Shown here in pieces: positions 37,414 through 47,417 of a stretch of 64,000 nucleotides of DNA (its first letter is position 1; every line of letters starts with the position of its first letter). Both the position numbers and the translations under genes were made by a program. Under the pieces are notes generated by a model that made no database searches, was not told where the DNA came from, and saw nothing but the letters and a program-made list of their open reading frames with translations. Origin of the DNA: Glutamicibacter uratoxydans (GTDB taxonomy: Bacteria > Actinomycetota > Actinomycetes > Actinomycetales > Micrococcaceae); assembly GCF_006539925.1 (NCBI RefSeq), contig NZ_BJNY01000012.1, positions 108,442 through 172,441 on the forward strand. The letters are read 5' to 3'.

Positions 37414-38214
37414 TTAGTTCTCTCGAAGAATGGCCAGAATGCGCAGAATCTCGGTGTAGAGCCAGATCAGGGTCATCGTCAGGCCGAAAGCGCCGCGCCA
37501 TGCCATAATCGCCGGAGCGCCCTGGCGGGAAAGCTCTTCGATCATGGTGAAGTCCGAAACCAGTGCGTAGGTAGCCAGCAGCACTGCGATCACGCCGATG
37601 GCCAGTCCCAGCATGCCGCTGCGCATGCCGAACATGCCTTCAACGGTGCCAGTGAGCATCATGACCATGTTCACCAGCGAGAAAACGACCAGGCCGATCA
37701 TCGCGATGAAGAACATCTTGTTCAGCTTCGGAGTCATGCGGTACTTGCCCGAGCGGTACAGCGCGAGGGTCACGCCGGCGACGCAGAAGGTCGCGACGAC
37801 TGCCTGGATGGCGACGCCCTTGTAGAGGCCGTCGAGGAATTCGGACAGGCCTCCGAGGAACAGGCCCTGGGCCGCCGAGTACACCAGGATCAATGCTGGC
37901 GATGGGACCTTCTTGAAGGCATTGACCAGGCCCAGCACGAAACCGACCAGCGCGCCCGGGAGCATCAGCGCGGGAACAACCCAGCCGATCGCTGCACCGA
38001 TGACGACCAGCGCAAGACAGAAGATCGTCTTGTTGATGGTGTCGCCGACGGTCATTCGACCCATGTCCGCACCGGTTGCGGCTGGCTGCTGGTACATGGT
38101 GTTCAGCTGGTCAGCGCTCAGGTTTGCAGTGTCACGGAATCCAACCGGGGCACCGGGCTTGGTGCCCCACGCCTCAGACTGGCTCTTCGAACCAAAAATT
38201 GGGTTGCCGCTCAA
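37414..38214 (-). CDS. Bax inhibitor-1/YccA family membrane protein
   Basis: The 266-residue product has seven membrane helices and the C-terminal family segment VSDFTMIEELSRQGAPAIMA with the conserved acidic residues that gate calcium leak in the homologue BsYetJ. Other typical parts are FGMRSGMLGLAIGVIAVLLA and YTEILRILAILREN at the end. The first usable start is TTG at 38214, with GGGGGA eight bases before it and a protein that begins LSGNPIFGSKS like relatives. A longer ATG/GTG-started frame from 38250 would put the ribosome-binding site inside the coding region. It is followed by a terminator. Confidence 0.87.
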   Translation of the reverse strand: MSGNPIFGSKSQSEAWGTKPGAPVGFRDTANLSADQLNTMYQQPAATGADMGRMTVGDTINKTIFCLALVVIGAAIGWVVPALMLPGALVGFVLGLVNAFKKVPSPALILVYSAAQGLFLGGLSEFLDGLYKGVAIQAVVATFCVAGVTLALYRSGKYRMTPKLNKMFFIAMIGLVVFSLVNMVMMLTGTVEGMFGMRSGMLGLAIGVIAVLLATYALVSDFTMIEELSRQGAPAIMAWRGAFGLTMTLIWLYTEILRILAILREN

Positions 38215-38391
38215 AATTATTCCCCCGTAGGTAGTGTGGTCGGCTCGCACTGTTTGTGCGGTTATTCCTGCTGTTAAGCCTAGTAAAACTTGCTGTGAAA
38301 TGACTCAGTCAAAGGGATGATTTCAAGTGCCTCCCGGATCAACGATTCACCTCGTCGACGAGTGTCTTGGAACGGTCCAAAACAATACGAA

Positions 38392-38429
38392 AAGGCCGCA
38401 TACTTCCCGTCTGGGATGTATGCGGCCTT
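38392..38429 (-). terminator. Terminator of tRNA-Leu
   Basis: A perfect 12-bp stem (38392-38403 with 38418-38429), then TTCGTATTGTTTT on the minus strand. It begins seven bases after the tRNA 3' end. Confidence 0.8.
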
Positions 38430-38436
38430 CTTCCGG

Positions 38437-38518
38437 TGCCCCCAGTGGGACTCGAACCCACAAGCCTTGCGGCAGCTGATTTTAAGTCAGCCGTGTATGC
38501 CAATTCCACCATAGGGGC
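38437..38518 (-). tRNA. tRNA-Leu (anticodon UAA)
   Basis: An 82-nt gene that folds as a class II tRNA. The acceptor stem GCCCCTA pairs with TGGGGGC (one G-U pair). The anticodon arm GCTGACTTAAAATCAGC presents TAA. A variable arm of leucine type and the T arm with GGTTCGAGTCC follow. The discriminator base is A. The 3' CCA is not encoded: the genome reads ACCG, so CCA-adding enzyme is needed. A terminator follows directly. Confidence 0.95.
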
Positions 38519-38635
38519 AGGACTCTCAAATCCTACGCGATCGATTCGGAAAACATAAAATTCTCCCAGACGCGGTCGATGGGGACCTTGTTTCAAAGGT
38601 CCCCATCGATCATGTCGGTCATCGCTGGCTAAGCG

Positions 38636-40006
38636 CTACTTCTTTGGCTTAGCGGTTTCTTCGAAAGCGGTGCGCGGAGCTTCAAGGTTGTTCAGCTGCA
38701 GCGCGTCGCGGGTGAAGAAGAAGGCAACCATCCAGTCGCCCAGAACGCGGAACTTGCGCTCGAAGGTCGGCATGGCCATGCCGTGGTAGCCGCGGTGGGC
38801 CATCCATGCTGGCCAGCCCTTGAGCTTGATGCCAACGACCTTGGCAACGCCCTTGTTGCGGCCGAAGCCGGCAACTGCGCCGAGGTTCTTGTGCTTGTAT
38901 TCCTTCACGCTGCCCACGCCGTAGCGTACTGCGTAGAGGTTCTTTGCCAGCAGCTTTGCCTGGCGCACTGCGTGCTGTGCGTTCGGTACGCAGGTGCCGT
39001 CCGGCAGGCCGCCGGTGACGTCCTTGACTGCGGAAATATCGCCGGCAGCCCAAGCGCCGTCCAGCGCATCGCCATTCGCGTCCTTGATGCGAAGGTCGGT
39101 GCGGGTCTCGATGCGGCCGCGCTGCTCAATCGGGAAGTCGGTGGAGCGGACCATTGGGTTTGCCATGACGCCTGCACACCAGATCAAGGTGTCCGCGCCA
39201 AACTGGTCGGCTGGGGACTTGTCAGCCATGTTGATCAGCTGCATGTAGCCGTCGGTGGCGTCGGCCAGCGAGGTGTTCAGCAGCACCTCGATGCCGCGGC
39301 TACGCAGGTGCTCGACAACCCATTCGGCCTGCTCTGCGGTAACTTCTGGCATGATGCGGCCCATGGCCTCAACCAGGACGAAGCGCAGTTCGCTCAGCTC
39401 GACGCGGTCGTTGAGGTTGACCAGGTGGCGGGCCATGTCCTCAAGCTCGGCGATGGTTTCGATGCCGGCGAAGCCGCCGCCGACGACCACGAAGGTCAGG
39501 GCGCGCTTGCGGGCTTCCGGATCGGTCATGTTCGAAGCGGACTCAATGCGCTCGGCAACCTTGTTGCGCAGGGCGATGGCCTCTTCGATGGTCTTCAGGC
39601 CGATGCCGGTCTCAGCCAGGCCGGTGATTGGGAAGGTGCGGGTGACGGCGCCTGCCGACATCACGATGTCGGTGTACTCCATCTCGAACTCGTCACCGTT
39701 CACTGGAGCGATGACAGCCTTCTTGCCGGCGTGGTCGATGCTCAGCACGCGGCCGTTGACCAGCTCTGCATGCTTCAGGTGCTGACGGTGGGACACCACG
39801 ACGTGGCGTGGCTCAATCTGGCCGCCTGCAACTTCTGGCAGGAACGGCTGGTAAGTCATGTATGGGTTTGGGTCGACCACGGTAACGATGCCACCGTGGC
39901 TCTTGACCTTCTTCTGCAGTTTCATCGCGACGTACAGGCCAACATAGCCGCCGCCGACGACGAGAATGCGCGGACGCTTCTGGGAGGAGCTTTCGATGAT
40001 CGACAT
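38636..40006 (-). CDS. ndh: Type II NADH dehydrogenase (NDH-2)
   Basis: A 456-residue single-subunit, non-proton-pumping NADH:quinone oxidoreductase. The N-terminal FAD site is ILVVGGGYVGLYVAMKL, the NAD site is FVVVGGGFAGIETIAEL, and the family motif AAGDISAVKD lies near the C-terminus. A hydrophobic C-terminal stretch would attach it to the inner face of the membrane. It passes electrons from NADH to menaquinone. The start is placed at the ATG at 40006 because a TAGAAT box sits seven bases before it; an in-frame ATG at 40051 would lie upstream of that promoter. Confidence 0.93.
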   Translation of the reverse strand: MSIIESSSQKRPRILVVGGGYVGLYVAMKLQKKVKSHGGIVTVVDPNPYMTYQPFLPEVAGGQIEPRHVVVSHRQHLKHAELVNGRVLSIDHAGKKAVIAPVNGDEFEMEYTDIVMSAGAVTRTFPITGLAETGIGLKTIEEAIALRNKVAERIESASNMTDPEARKRALTFVVVGGGFAGIETIAELEDMARHLVNLNDRVELSELRFVLVEAMGRIMPEVTAEQAEWVVEHLRSRGIEVLLNTSLADATDGYMQLINMADKSPADQFGADTLIWCAGVMANPMVRSTDFPIEQRGRIETRTDLRIKDANGDALDGAWAAGDISAVKDVTGGLPDGTCVPNAQHAVRQAKLLAKNLYAVRYGVGSVKEYKHKNLGAVAGFGRNKGVAKVVGIKLKGWPAWMAHRGYHGMAMPTFERKFRVLGDWMVAFFFTRDALQLNNLEAPRTAFEETAKPKK

Positions 40007-40013
40007 ACTGTTG

Positions 40014-40019
40014 ATTCTA
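40014..40019 (-). promoter_or_regulatory. -10 box of a leaderless promoter (ndh)
   Basis: TAGAAT on the minus strand, seven bases before the ATG at 40006. TTCACT at 40037-40042 could be a weak -35 with a 17-base spacer. It decides the start codon. Confidence 0.6.
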
Positions 40020-40147
40020 CGCGGATTTTCGGAGTTAGTGAAAACATTCACTAATGAATTCAGTGCCGTTGGACACTCAAAAACCGCTAGAATACGGCGA
40101 AGTTCACATTAAGTGTCATAGGACACATCATCGATTGCGGATGAAGT

Positions 40148-40189
40148 GCAGCGGCGGGAATCAATTCGTGGATTGATTCCCGCCGCTGC
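40148..40189 (-). terminator. Hairpin after the mycosin-like protease gene
   Basis: A perfect 18-bp stem (40148-40165 with 40172-40189) and loop TCGTGG, 11 bases past the protease stop codon. No U-tract on the minus strand. CAGGTTTTTC on the plus side is where a plus-strand terminator would have it. Confidence 0.75.
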
Positions 40190-40199
40190 CCAGGTTTTT

Positions 40200-41723
40200 C
40201 TATTTATCGTCTTCCGGGATGTCGTCGAAGATATCCCTGTCGGCCTTGCCGCCGCTGACGTTCAGATCGCTGATCTTCGCCGACGAGACGCTGGCCGTAA
40301 GCTTCTGCCTGCGCGCTGCCCGTCCAAGCTGCAGCGAGCCGACCAATAGTAGCAGCGCCAGGAGCGCCGCTCCCCCGATCACGATGACCGGCTGCGTGAG
40401 CGGGACCGAGTCATCCGGTGCGATCGGCTCCGGAGCTGCCACCTGCTTCAAATTCGATTTCTCCATGGAGACGCCCGGATCGGTGGATTCGGGGCTTTCT
40501 TCAGCATTGCGGCGATGCACGCGGATCCATTCGGTGATGGTTCCCAGCGGGTTGTCCTTCACGATGGGCACTGCCGCATTGACCGCCGCGTTGGCGTCGA
40601 GAATGCCGTAGCCGTAGAGGTTGTCGGTTCCAGGGGCACCGGTGTCCTTGGCAGTTTTCAGGATCCTGTTGATCACCTGGTTGGCCGACATGTCCGGGTA
40701 CTTGGAACGGATCAGCGCTGCGACGCCTGCCACCAGCGGGGCAGCGCCGGACGTTCCGGACCAGCGGGCATAGCCGTTGTCGGGCAGGCCGCCGACCAGC
40801 TTCTCGGCCGGTGCGGCAACGCCGATGGAGATGCCTTCGGTGGAGGAATCCTGGGATGCCTTGCCGTTCTCGTCCACGCCGGCCACGGTCAGCACGCCTG
40901 GAATTGTCGCAGGGGCACCGACCTGGTTCATGCCGCCGGAACGGTTGCCCGCCGCTGCCACGATGACCACGTCGTGCTCTTCGGCGTATTTGAATGCTTC
41001 GTCCCAGCTTTCTGGCCAGGCGGGGCTGGTGGAGCCCAAGGACATGTTGATGACGCTGGCTCCGTTGTCCACAGCCCACTTCACGGCACGGGGGATCTGC
41101 TGTTCCACAGAAATCCCCGAAGGATTGCCTTCGCCCATCCACAGCGAAACCGAGAGCAGCTCGGCCTTGGGCGCTACGCCGAGCACGCCGTTCTTGCCCT
41201 TGCCCGGCTCGGGAACATCCTCATAGGTGGGTTCTTCGGGGACGTCCTTGTGCTCTTTGTCCTCGTCCTTGTTGTTTTCCTCAACGTTCTTCTTTTCCTG
41301 TTCCCAGGCAGACTTCAAACGCTGGTTCTCGGACTTGATCCGGTCGATTTCCTGCTGGTTGTTGCCTCGTCCGGCCAGCAGCGTAGCCACCAGGGTGCCG
41401 TGCTCGCTCATGATGCCGATGGGCTTTTCGCCGTTCGCCTCGCCCGAGCCGGACATGTCGGCGCCGCCGACCACTGCGCCCTTCAGGTCGCGGTGGCTGG
41501 CGTCGATGCCGGTGTCGATAATCGCTACCTTGACGCCTTCGCCCTTCGTTTCTTTCTGCGCTTCGGCGATGCCCAGGGATTTCAGCCAGTATTCGGCATC
41601 TCGCATGTCATCGGCGCGGGCGGCGGGGCTTGGCAGCAGGAAAACAAATGCCAGCAAGGCGACGAGCGCGAACGACACCGCTGTGCGCATCAGGGAATAG
41701 CCAGTGGATACTGGTGGGTTCAA
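40200..41723 (-). CDS. Membrane-anchored subtilisin-like (S8) serine protease, mycosin-like
   Basis: About 507 residues. A signal sequence (FALVALLAFVFLLPSPAARA) is followed by an S8 domain with a complete triad: Asp in VAIIDTGID (about 72), His in EHGTLVATLLAG (about 110) and Ser in WSGTSGAAPLVAG (about 327), counted from the ATG at 41729. One C-terminal helix and a short basic tail complete the mycosin layout. Right after the catalytic His region comes a roughly 55-residue charged insert (about 121-178) with coiled-coil character. AAGGAG abuts the ATG at 41729 but stands six bases before a TTG at 41723, so I use the TTG. No type VII secretion genes are near. It ends the ftsB-DUF501-ppx operon. 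Confidence 0.88.
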   Translation of the reverse strand: MNPPVSTGYSLMRTAVSFALVALLAFVFLLPSPAARADDMRDAEYWLKSLGIAEAQKETKGEGVKVAIIDTGIDASHRDLKGAVVGGADMSGSGEANGEKPIGIMSEHGTLVATLLAGRGNNQQEIDRIKSENQRLKSAWEQEKKNVEENNKDEDKEHKDVPEEPTYEDVPEPGKGKNGVLGVAPKAELLSVSLWMGEGNPSGISVEQQIPRAVKWAVDNGASVINMSLGSTSPAWPESWDEAFKYAEEHDVVIVAAAGNRSGGMNQVGAPATIPGVLTVAGVDENGKASQDSSTEGISIGVAAPAEKLVGGLPDNGYARWSGTSGAAPLVAGVAALIRSKYPDMSANQVINRILKTAKDTGAPGTDNLYGYGILDANAAVNAAVPIVKDNPLGTITEWIRVHRRNAEESPESTDPGVSMEKSNLKQVAAPEPIAPDDSVPLTQPVIVIGGAALLALLLLVGSLQLGRAARRQKLTASVSSAKISDLNVSGGKADRDIFDDIPEDDK

Positions 41724-41754
41724 GTTCATCTCCTTGCCGGGTTCTCCAGTGCTG

Positions 41755-42696
41755 TTACTGGGTGCGGTCCGCAGCGGATGCCGCGATGCCGTCGAGGATG
41801 TCGTGCTCGGACGCAACAAGGACCAGGTCCTTGCTGCCGGTGGCTTCCTCCAGGTACTTCAGGATCCGCTCGACGATGACGGCGCCCGCCTGGATGACAT
41901 CCACGCGGCCCGGATGCATGAAGCCCAGGGCCAGGCGCTGCTCGCGCGAATAGGAAAGCATGGAGGCGGTGGCCTGGCGCATCTGGTCAAAGCTCAGCCG
42001 TGCGCCGTGGATGGCCTCCGACTGGTACTCCTTGAGCCCCAGCGCCTGCGCGGTCAGCGTGGTGAAGGTGCCGGCCACCATGATGACCTGCTTGACCTGC
42101 GAGAGGTCCACAGCACCGGCAAGGGTGCCCAGGGTGCTGTCGATGAAGGCAAGGCTCTGCGGGGAGCGCAGGCCGTCGAGGTGGAACCGCTCGGTGACCC
42201 GGACGCAGCCCATGTCCAGGCTCTTGGCTGCCAGCGGGCCGGAGGCGTCTCCCACCACGAATTCGGTGGATCCGCCGCCCAGGTCGATGACCAGCGCCTG
42301 GCCCTGCTGCGCGCCGAGCACCGAGGCGGCGCCGGCGAAGGACAGTGATGCCTCTTCGTCGCCGGAGATGACCTCGGGCTCCACGCCCAGAATCGAGGTG
42401 ATGGTGGAGATGAACAACTCCCGGTTCGATGCGTCGCGGGCTGCGGAGGTGGCCACGAAGCGGATGGCCTCGACCTGGTGCTCGTCGCACAGCTTCTTGT
42501 ATTCCTTGGCCGCGGCGAAGGTGCGCTCAAGTGCTTCGGGCGCGAAGGCGCCGGTGGCGTCCACGCCCTGGCCCAGGCGCACGATCTTCATGGTGCGCAG
42601 CACGTCGTTCAGCTGGGTCCCGGATTCGCCGGTGGTGGCATCAGCGATCAGCAGGCGGATGGAGTTCGTTCCGCAGTCGATTCCTGCGACGCGCAT
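41755..42696 (-). CDS. ppx: Ppx/GppA family exopolyphosphatase
   Basis: A 313-residue member of the actin-like ATPase superfamily. Motifs are VAGIDCGTNSIRLLIAD (phosphate loop 1), FVATSAARDASNRELF, SGDEEASLSFAGA and VIDLGGGSTEFVVG (phosphate loop 2). It would release phosphate from polyphosphate or from guanosine pentaphosphate. It is the short form without the C-terminal HD-like domain, like Rv1026 (ppx2). The ATG overlaps the TGA of DUF501 (TGATG), showing translational coupling; the protease gene follows after about 30 bases. Confidence 0.92.
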   Translation of the reverse strand: MRVAGIDCGTNSIRLLIADATTGESGTQLNDVLRTMKIVRLGQGVDATGAFAPEALERTFAAAKEYKKLCDEHQVEAIRFVATSAARDASNRELFISTITSILGVEPEVISGDEEASLSFAGAASVLGAQQGQALVIDLGGGSTEFVVGDASGPLAAKSLDMGCVRVTERFHLDGLRSPQSLAFIDSTLGTLAGAVDLSQVKQVIMVAGTFTTLTAQALGLKEYQSEAIHGARLSFDQMRQATASMLSYSREQRLALGFMHPGRVDVIQAGAVIVERILKYLEEATGSKDLVLVASEHDILDGIAASAADRTQ

Positions 42697-43397
42697 CAGT
42701 CCTGCTCCCCCGCTTGTTGTGCAGCTTCCCGGGCGGCCCGCTTGGCGGCGCGCGCAGCGCGCTTGACTTCCGGGTCCTCGGCTTTTTCCTGGGTCTTCAC
42801 ATGGCGCGAGCGGTCTTGGCTCGGCACCGCGCTGTCGGTGTCCCAGGCGCCGACACAGTAGCACTTGTCCTTGGTCCACCACTGAGCGATGCCCGCCAGG
42901 GCCTCATCGCCCAGCGGGTTCACGCCTTCGCCGGCTGCCAGCGAGTGGCCCACCAGCACGTGCAGGCACTTGACGCGCGTGGGCATGCCTCCCGCGGAGA
43001 CCCCTGCGATCTCCGGCACGGCCCCGGTGCCCGAACGCTCGCCGATGGCGTCGCGGTTGGCCAGGTAGGCTTCATGGGCCGCGGTGTAGGCCGCGGCCAG
43101 TGCCGAGTCTTCGCCCAGGCGTTCGTTCATCTCGTTCATCAGGCCGGCGGCTTCCAGGCGCGAGACGGCGGAAGTGATCACCGGGTGGGTCAGGTAGTAG
43201 GTGGTGGGGAACGGGATTCCGGAGCTCAGGCGCGGAGCCGTGGTGGCTACCAGCGGGTTGCCGCACACGCAGCGCGCGCCGATCTCCACCACATCGCGCA
43301 CCGGACGGTTCAGCTGGCGGCTGAGGGTGTCCAGGTCCTGTTCGCTGGGTACTCGGCCGGCTGCGTCCAGGGCTTCACGGATGGGCTGTTCAGTCAC
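42696..43397 (-). CDS. DUF501 family protein (Rv1025-like)
   Basis: A 233-residue protein. The DUF501 domain covers about residues 15-175: LNRPVRDVVEIGARCVCGNP, PRLSSGIPFPTTYYLTHP, and GGMPTRVKCLHVLVGHSLA. Three Cys and the last CLH suggest a metal site (inference). The final 55 residues are Lys/Arg/Ala-rich. Function is unknown, but the gene is almost always between ftsB and ppx in Actinobacteria. It is 23 bases downstream of ftsB and overlaps ppx. Confidence 0.9.
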   Translation of the reverse strand: MTEQPIREALDAAGRVPSEQDLDTLSRQLNRPVRDVVEIGARCVCGNPLVATTAPRLSSGIPFPTTYYLTHPVITSAVSRLEAAGLMNEMNERLGEDSALAAAYTAAHEAYLANRDAIGERSGTGAVPEIAGVSAGGMPTRVKCLHVLVGHSLAAGEGVNPLGDEALAGIAQWWTKDKCYCVGAWDTDSAVPSQDRSRHVKTQEKAEDPEVKRAARAAKRAAREAAQQAGEQD

Positions 43398-43420
43398 GAT
43401 GATTCTCTTTGCTTCGTTGA

Positions 43421-44284
43421 TTAATCGGTGGCGGAGCGATGGACCGAATCGATCAGTGCATCAACCCATGGCAGTTCCTGGCGCACCTCGTAGGTGCTGC
43501 CGTTGCCGGTGCTTGCGCTCTGGTCTTCTGGCTTCTGGCCGACGACCATGTACAGCTTCTCCCCGGGCATCACTAAGTTTATCCGCTCGCGGGCCTGCTG
43601 CTTGATGTACAGCGGATCGTCCCAGCGGGCGATCTCCGCCTTCAGGTCGTCGCGCTGCGCCTCCATGCTGGAAATCGATGCGCGCAGCTCGCTGATCTCG
43701 GCCATCTGGGTGCGGTAGTAATTCACCGTGGGCACCAGCATGACGGCGAAGAAGCCGAAGACGACGATCAGCGCGGCAATGCGCCCGGAGAACCTGTGCG
43801 CTGCCACCGGTTGGCCCTGCTCTACTGGTTGCGCAGGTTCAGGCTTCTGGCCTGGCTTGCGGCGCACCGCCATGGAGAACTTCGCACGGTCTTCGCGGCG
43901 GCGTTCGTTCTGCTTTGCCTTGGCGCGCTCGCGCAGCGGCTTCTTGGCCACGGGCTTGCCGGAGGCCTGGGACTGGTGTGATGCATCCGATACCGCGCCG
44001 GCCGCCGGTTCTTCGGGCTTGGCCCGTCGTCCGGGGTTCGCGCGGCTTGGGGCTGGGGTGCTTCGCGCGGCGGAAGGCCGTGGAATCTTGGGGATGCGCG
44101 GCGTCCTGGATTCTTCGGAACCTGAATCGACGATATGCAGCGCGTCGGTGGCAGGCTCCGCGTCGTGGACCGCGCCTGTCGGCGCAAAAGGCGCAGATTC
44201 CTGCGCCGCTGCCTGTGGTGCTGGCTCATTCTCCCCCGGGTTCGGGGTATTCCGCCGTGGCATGCGCGGTGGTCGCTGAGCCAT
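43421..44284 (-). CDS. ftsB: FtsB/DivIC family cell-division protein with long N-terminal tail
   Basis: The 287-residue product has a roughly 155-residue Arg/Pro/Ala-rich cytosolic tail, one membrane helix (GRIAALIVVFGFFAVMLVPT) and a roughly 50-residue coiled coil (ISELRASISSMEAQRDDLKA) followed by the conserved YIKQQARERINLVMPGEKLY. This is the septum-formation initiator layout; FtsB stabilises the FtsQ-FtsL-FtsB core outside the membrane. E. coli FtsB is about 103 residues, so the tail is an actinobacterial addition. The start is ATG at 44284 with GGGGGAAT upstream. It starts the ftsB-DUF501-ppx-protease operon, downstream of the eno terminator. Confidence 0.88.
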   Translation of the reverse strand: MAQRPPRMPRRNTPNPGENEPAPQAAAQESAPFAPTGAVHDAEPATDALHIVDSGSEESRTPRIPKIPRPSAARSTPAPSRANPGRRAKPEEPAAGAVSDASHQSQASGKPVAKKPLRERAKAKQNERRREDRAKFSMAVRRKPGQKPEPAQPVEQGQPVAAHRFSGRIAALIVVFGFFAVMLVPTVNYYRTQMAEISELRASISSMEAQRDDLKAEIARWDDPLYIKQQARERINLVMPGEKLYMVVGQKPEDQSASTGNGSTYEVRQELPWVDALIDSVHRSATD

Positions 44285-44361
44285 ATTCCCCCATTCCCCA
44301 TGGTGCGTTTTCCGTTCGGTGCTTCGCGGAATTCACCGCGATAATTCCATTAAATAACGAA

Positions 44362-44392
44362 AAGCCCGCCGGTATCCACTACCGACGAGCTT
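44362..44392 (-). terminator. Rho-independent terminator of eno
   Basis: A 13-bp stem with two G-U pairs on the minus strand (44362-44374 with 44380-44392), loop of five bases, followed by TTTTCGTTATTT. Confidence 0.82.
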
Positions 44393-44410
44393 ATTCGCTA
44401 TTGCTGGTGA

Positions 44411-45721
<1,311 letters not shown>

Positions 45722-45781
45722 CTAAGGGCTGGCCAGCCAGCGGTCGCTGAGTGACCGTCGGCGCCTTTGCCTGTCTCTAGC

Positions 45782-46480
45782 CTAGCGCTTCGCGGGCAAT
45801 TCCGACGATGATGTTTCGTCCTGCGCGGTGCCGTAGCTGCGCTGGATTTGCTCACGCAGCACCGATTCTGCATCCAATCCCAGCTCCTGGGCCCGTGCCG
45901 TCAGCGCCATCAGCTCGGCCGCCAGCTGCTTTTCATCCTGCACCCTTTCGCGCAGCTGAGCAGTGCCGCGGTGCCCGGCGGCCGCAGGCGAATCGGCGCG
46001 GGAATGGCGATCGAGCAGCTTCTGGGCCAGGGTGAGCGAGGGCAGCCCGGCAGGCAGGCCCGCATTTTTCCGAGGCCTTTCACCCTGCGCCCGCTCGGCC
46101 TGCTTGGCGGCATCCCAGACGCGGATGATCTCCTGAATGTCCTTAGTAATCTCTGGCCGAATATGTCCTTGCGCATCGAAAACATGCTGGTTGCGGCGCA
46201 GCAGCTTCGCGTTCAGCGCCGCGGCGACATCCTGCAGGGTGAAAGCCTCAGCCTCCTGCTCGATGAGCGAATGCAGCAGGATCTGGAACAGCAGGTCTCC
46301 CAGCTCTTCCTTCAGCAGCGCCGGATCCTTCGCGCCGATCGCGTCGAGCACCTCATAGCTCTCCTCGATCAGGTAGGTGCGCAGGCTTTCATGGGTCAGC
46401 GCCCTGGTCCAGGCGCAGCGCTCGCGCAGTATCTGGACCGTGGCGATCAGTTCATCCATGGGGCTGTGGAAACTAGGCAT
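45782..46480 (-). CDS. mazG: MazG nucleoside triphosphate pyrophosphohydrolase
   Basis: The 232-residue enzyme hydrolyses NTPs, including damaged ones, to NMP and pyrophosphate. The metal-binding pattern EExxE...ExxD is visible at YLIEESYEVLDAI (E39, E40, E43) and KEELGDLLFQILLH (E58, E59, D62), preceded by the typical CAWTRALTHESLR. The C-terminal half is a shorter, variable second unit. The start is ATG at 46480 with a TAGCAT box six bases upstream. Confidence 0.93.
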   Translation of the reverse strand: MPSFHSPMDELIATVQILRERCAWTRALTHESLRTYLIEESYEVLDAIGAKDPALLKEELGDLLFQILLHSLIEQEAEAFTLQDVAAALNAKLLRRNQHVFDAQGHIRPEITKDIQEIIRVWDAAKQAERAQGERPRKNAGLPAGLPSLTLAQKLLDRHSRADSPAAAGHRGTAQLRERVQDEKQLAAELMALTARAQELGLDAESVLREQIQRSYGTAQDETSSSELPAKR

Positions 46481-46486
46481 GGCTTC

Positions 46487-46492
46487 ATGCTA
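46487..46492 (-). promoter_or_regulatory. -10 box of a leaderless promoter (mazG)
   Basis: TAGCAT on the minus strand, six bases (GAAGCC) before the ATG at 46480. Confidence 0.5.
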
Positions 46493-46519
46493 TCGCCCGC
46501 ACCCGCCGCCGCAGGCCGG

Positions 46520-47293
46520 CTAGGGCGCAGGCAGCGTCAGGATCTGCGGGCCGTCCTCGGTAACGGCGATGGTGTGTTCGGTGTGCGCGGTGCGGGCGCC
46601 GGTGGCGCTGCGCAGCGTCCAGCCGTCGGCATCGATTTTCAGCCGGTTCGTGTCCTTCATGACCCATGGCTCGATGGCCAGCAGCAGTCCCGGCTGCAGC
46701 ACATAGCCGCGCCCCGGCTTGCCGTTGTTGGAGATGTGCGGGTCTTGGTGCATGGTCGAGCCGATGCCGTGGCCGCCGTATTCAAGGTTGATCCGGTATC
46801 CGGCGGCCGAGAGCACGCCGCCGATGGCGTAGGAGATGTCCCCGATGCGCGCCCCGGGCTGGGCCGCCTGGATTCCGGCGGCCAGCGCTGCTTCGGTGGC
46901 GTCGATCATCCTCTGGTCGGCCGGATCCTGCTTGTCCCCGATGATGAAGCTGATGGCGGCGTCGGCTGAAATCCCGTTCAGCGTCACCGCCAGATCCAGG
47001 GTGAGCAGGTCCCCGTTCTTCAGCTTGTAGTTGTGCGGCTTTCCGTGCAGCACCGCGTCGTTGACCGCGGTGCAGATGTAGTGGCCAAAGGGGCCGCGGC
47101 CGAAGGACGGCGCATAGTCCACATAGCAGGAGACTGCCCCTGCCTGTTCGATCATTGCCTTGGTGCGCCTGTCGATCTCCAGCAGGTTCGTGCCGACGGC
47201 GCATTCGCTTTTCAGTCTCGCCAGGATCGTGCCCACCAGTTCGCCGGCGGCCTGCGCCTTGAGCAGTTCGGCGGGACTGAGAATTTCGATCAT
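46520..47293 (-). CDS. map: Type I methionine aminopeptidase
   Basis: A 257-residue enzyme that removes N-terminal methionine from nascent proteins. All metal ligands can be placed: Asp100 (LTLDLAVTLNG), Asp111, His175 (GGHGIG), Glu208 (LAIEPWV) and Glu239 (HTEHTIAVTE), plus His83 in VLHGKP. Three in-frame Met candidates exist; the ATG at 47293 stands five bases after AAGGAG and is preferred over the ATG at 47296. Not a secreted form. It is 39 bases upstream of mazG, which has its own -10 box inside the gap. Confidence 0.95.
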   Translation of the reverse strand: MIEILSPAELLKAQAAGELVGTILARLKSECAVGTNLLEIDRRTKAMIEQAGAVSCYVDYAPSFGRGPFGHYICTAVNDAVLHGKPHNYKLKNGDLLTLDLAVTLNGISADAAISFIIGDKQDPADQRMIDATEAALAAGIQAAQPGARIGDISYAIGGVLSAAGYRINLEYGGHGIGSTMHQDPHISNNGKPGRGYVLQPGLLLAIEPWVMKDTNRLKIDADGWTLRSATGARTAHTEHTIAVTEDGPQILTLPAP

Positions 47294-47355
47294 CATCGCT
47301 CCTTGGTGCTGGCTTACTGCTAAGCCCAAAACTACAACATGACAGGCCAGAGGCG

Positions 47356-47389
47356 AAGAACGCCCGCAGGAATTCCTGCGGGCGTTCTT
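47356..47389 (-). terminator. Hairpin after add
   Basis: A 34-base perfect palindrome (15-bp stem, AATT loop) centred at 47372/47373, 29 bases past the add stop codon. It has no U-tract beyond the TT within the stem. Confidence 0.75.
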
Positions 47390-47417
47390 GGTGCCGACTG
47401 GCGGCTAAAGATGGCGT

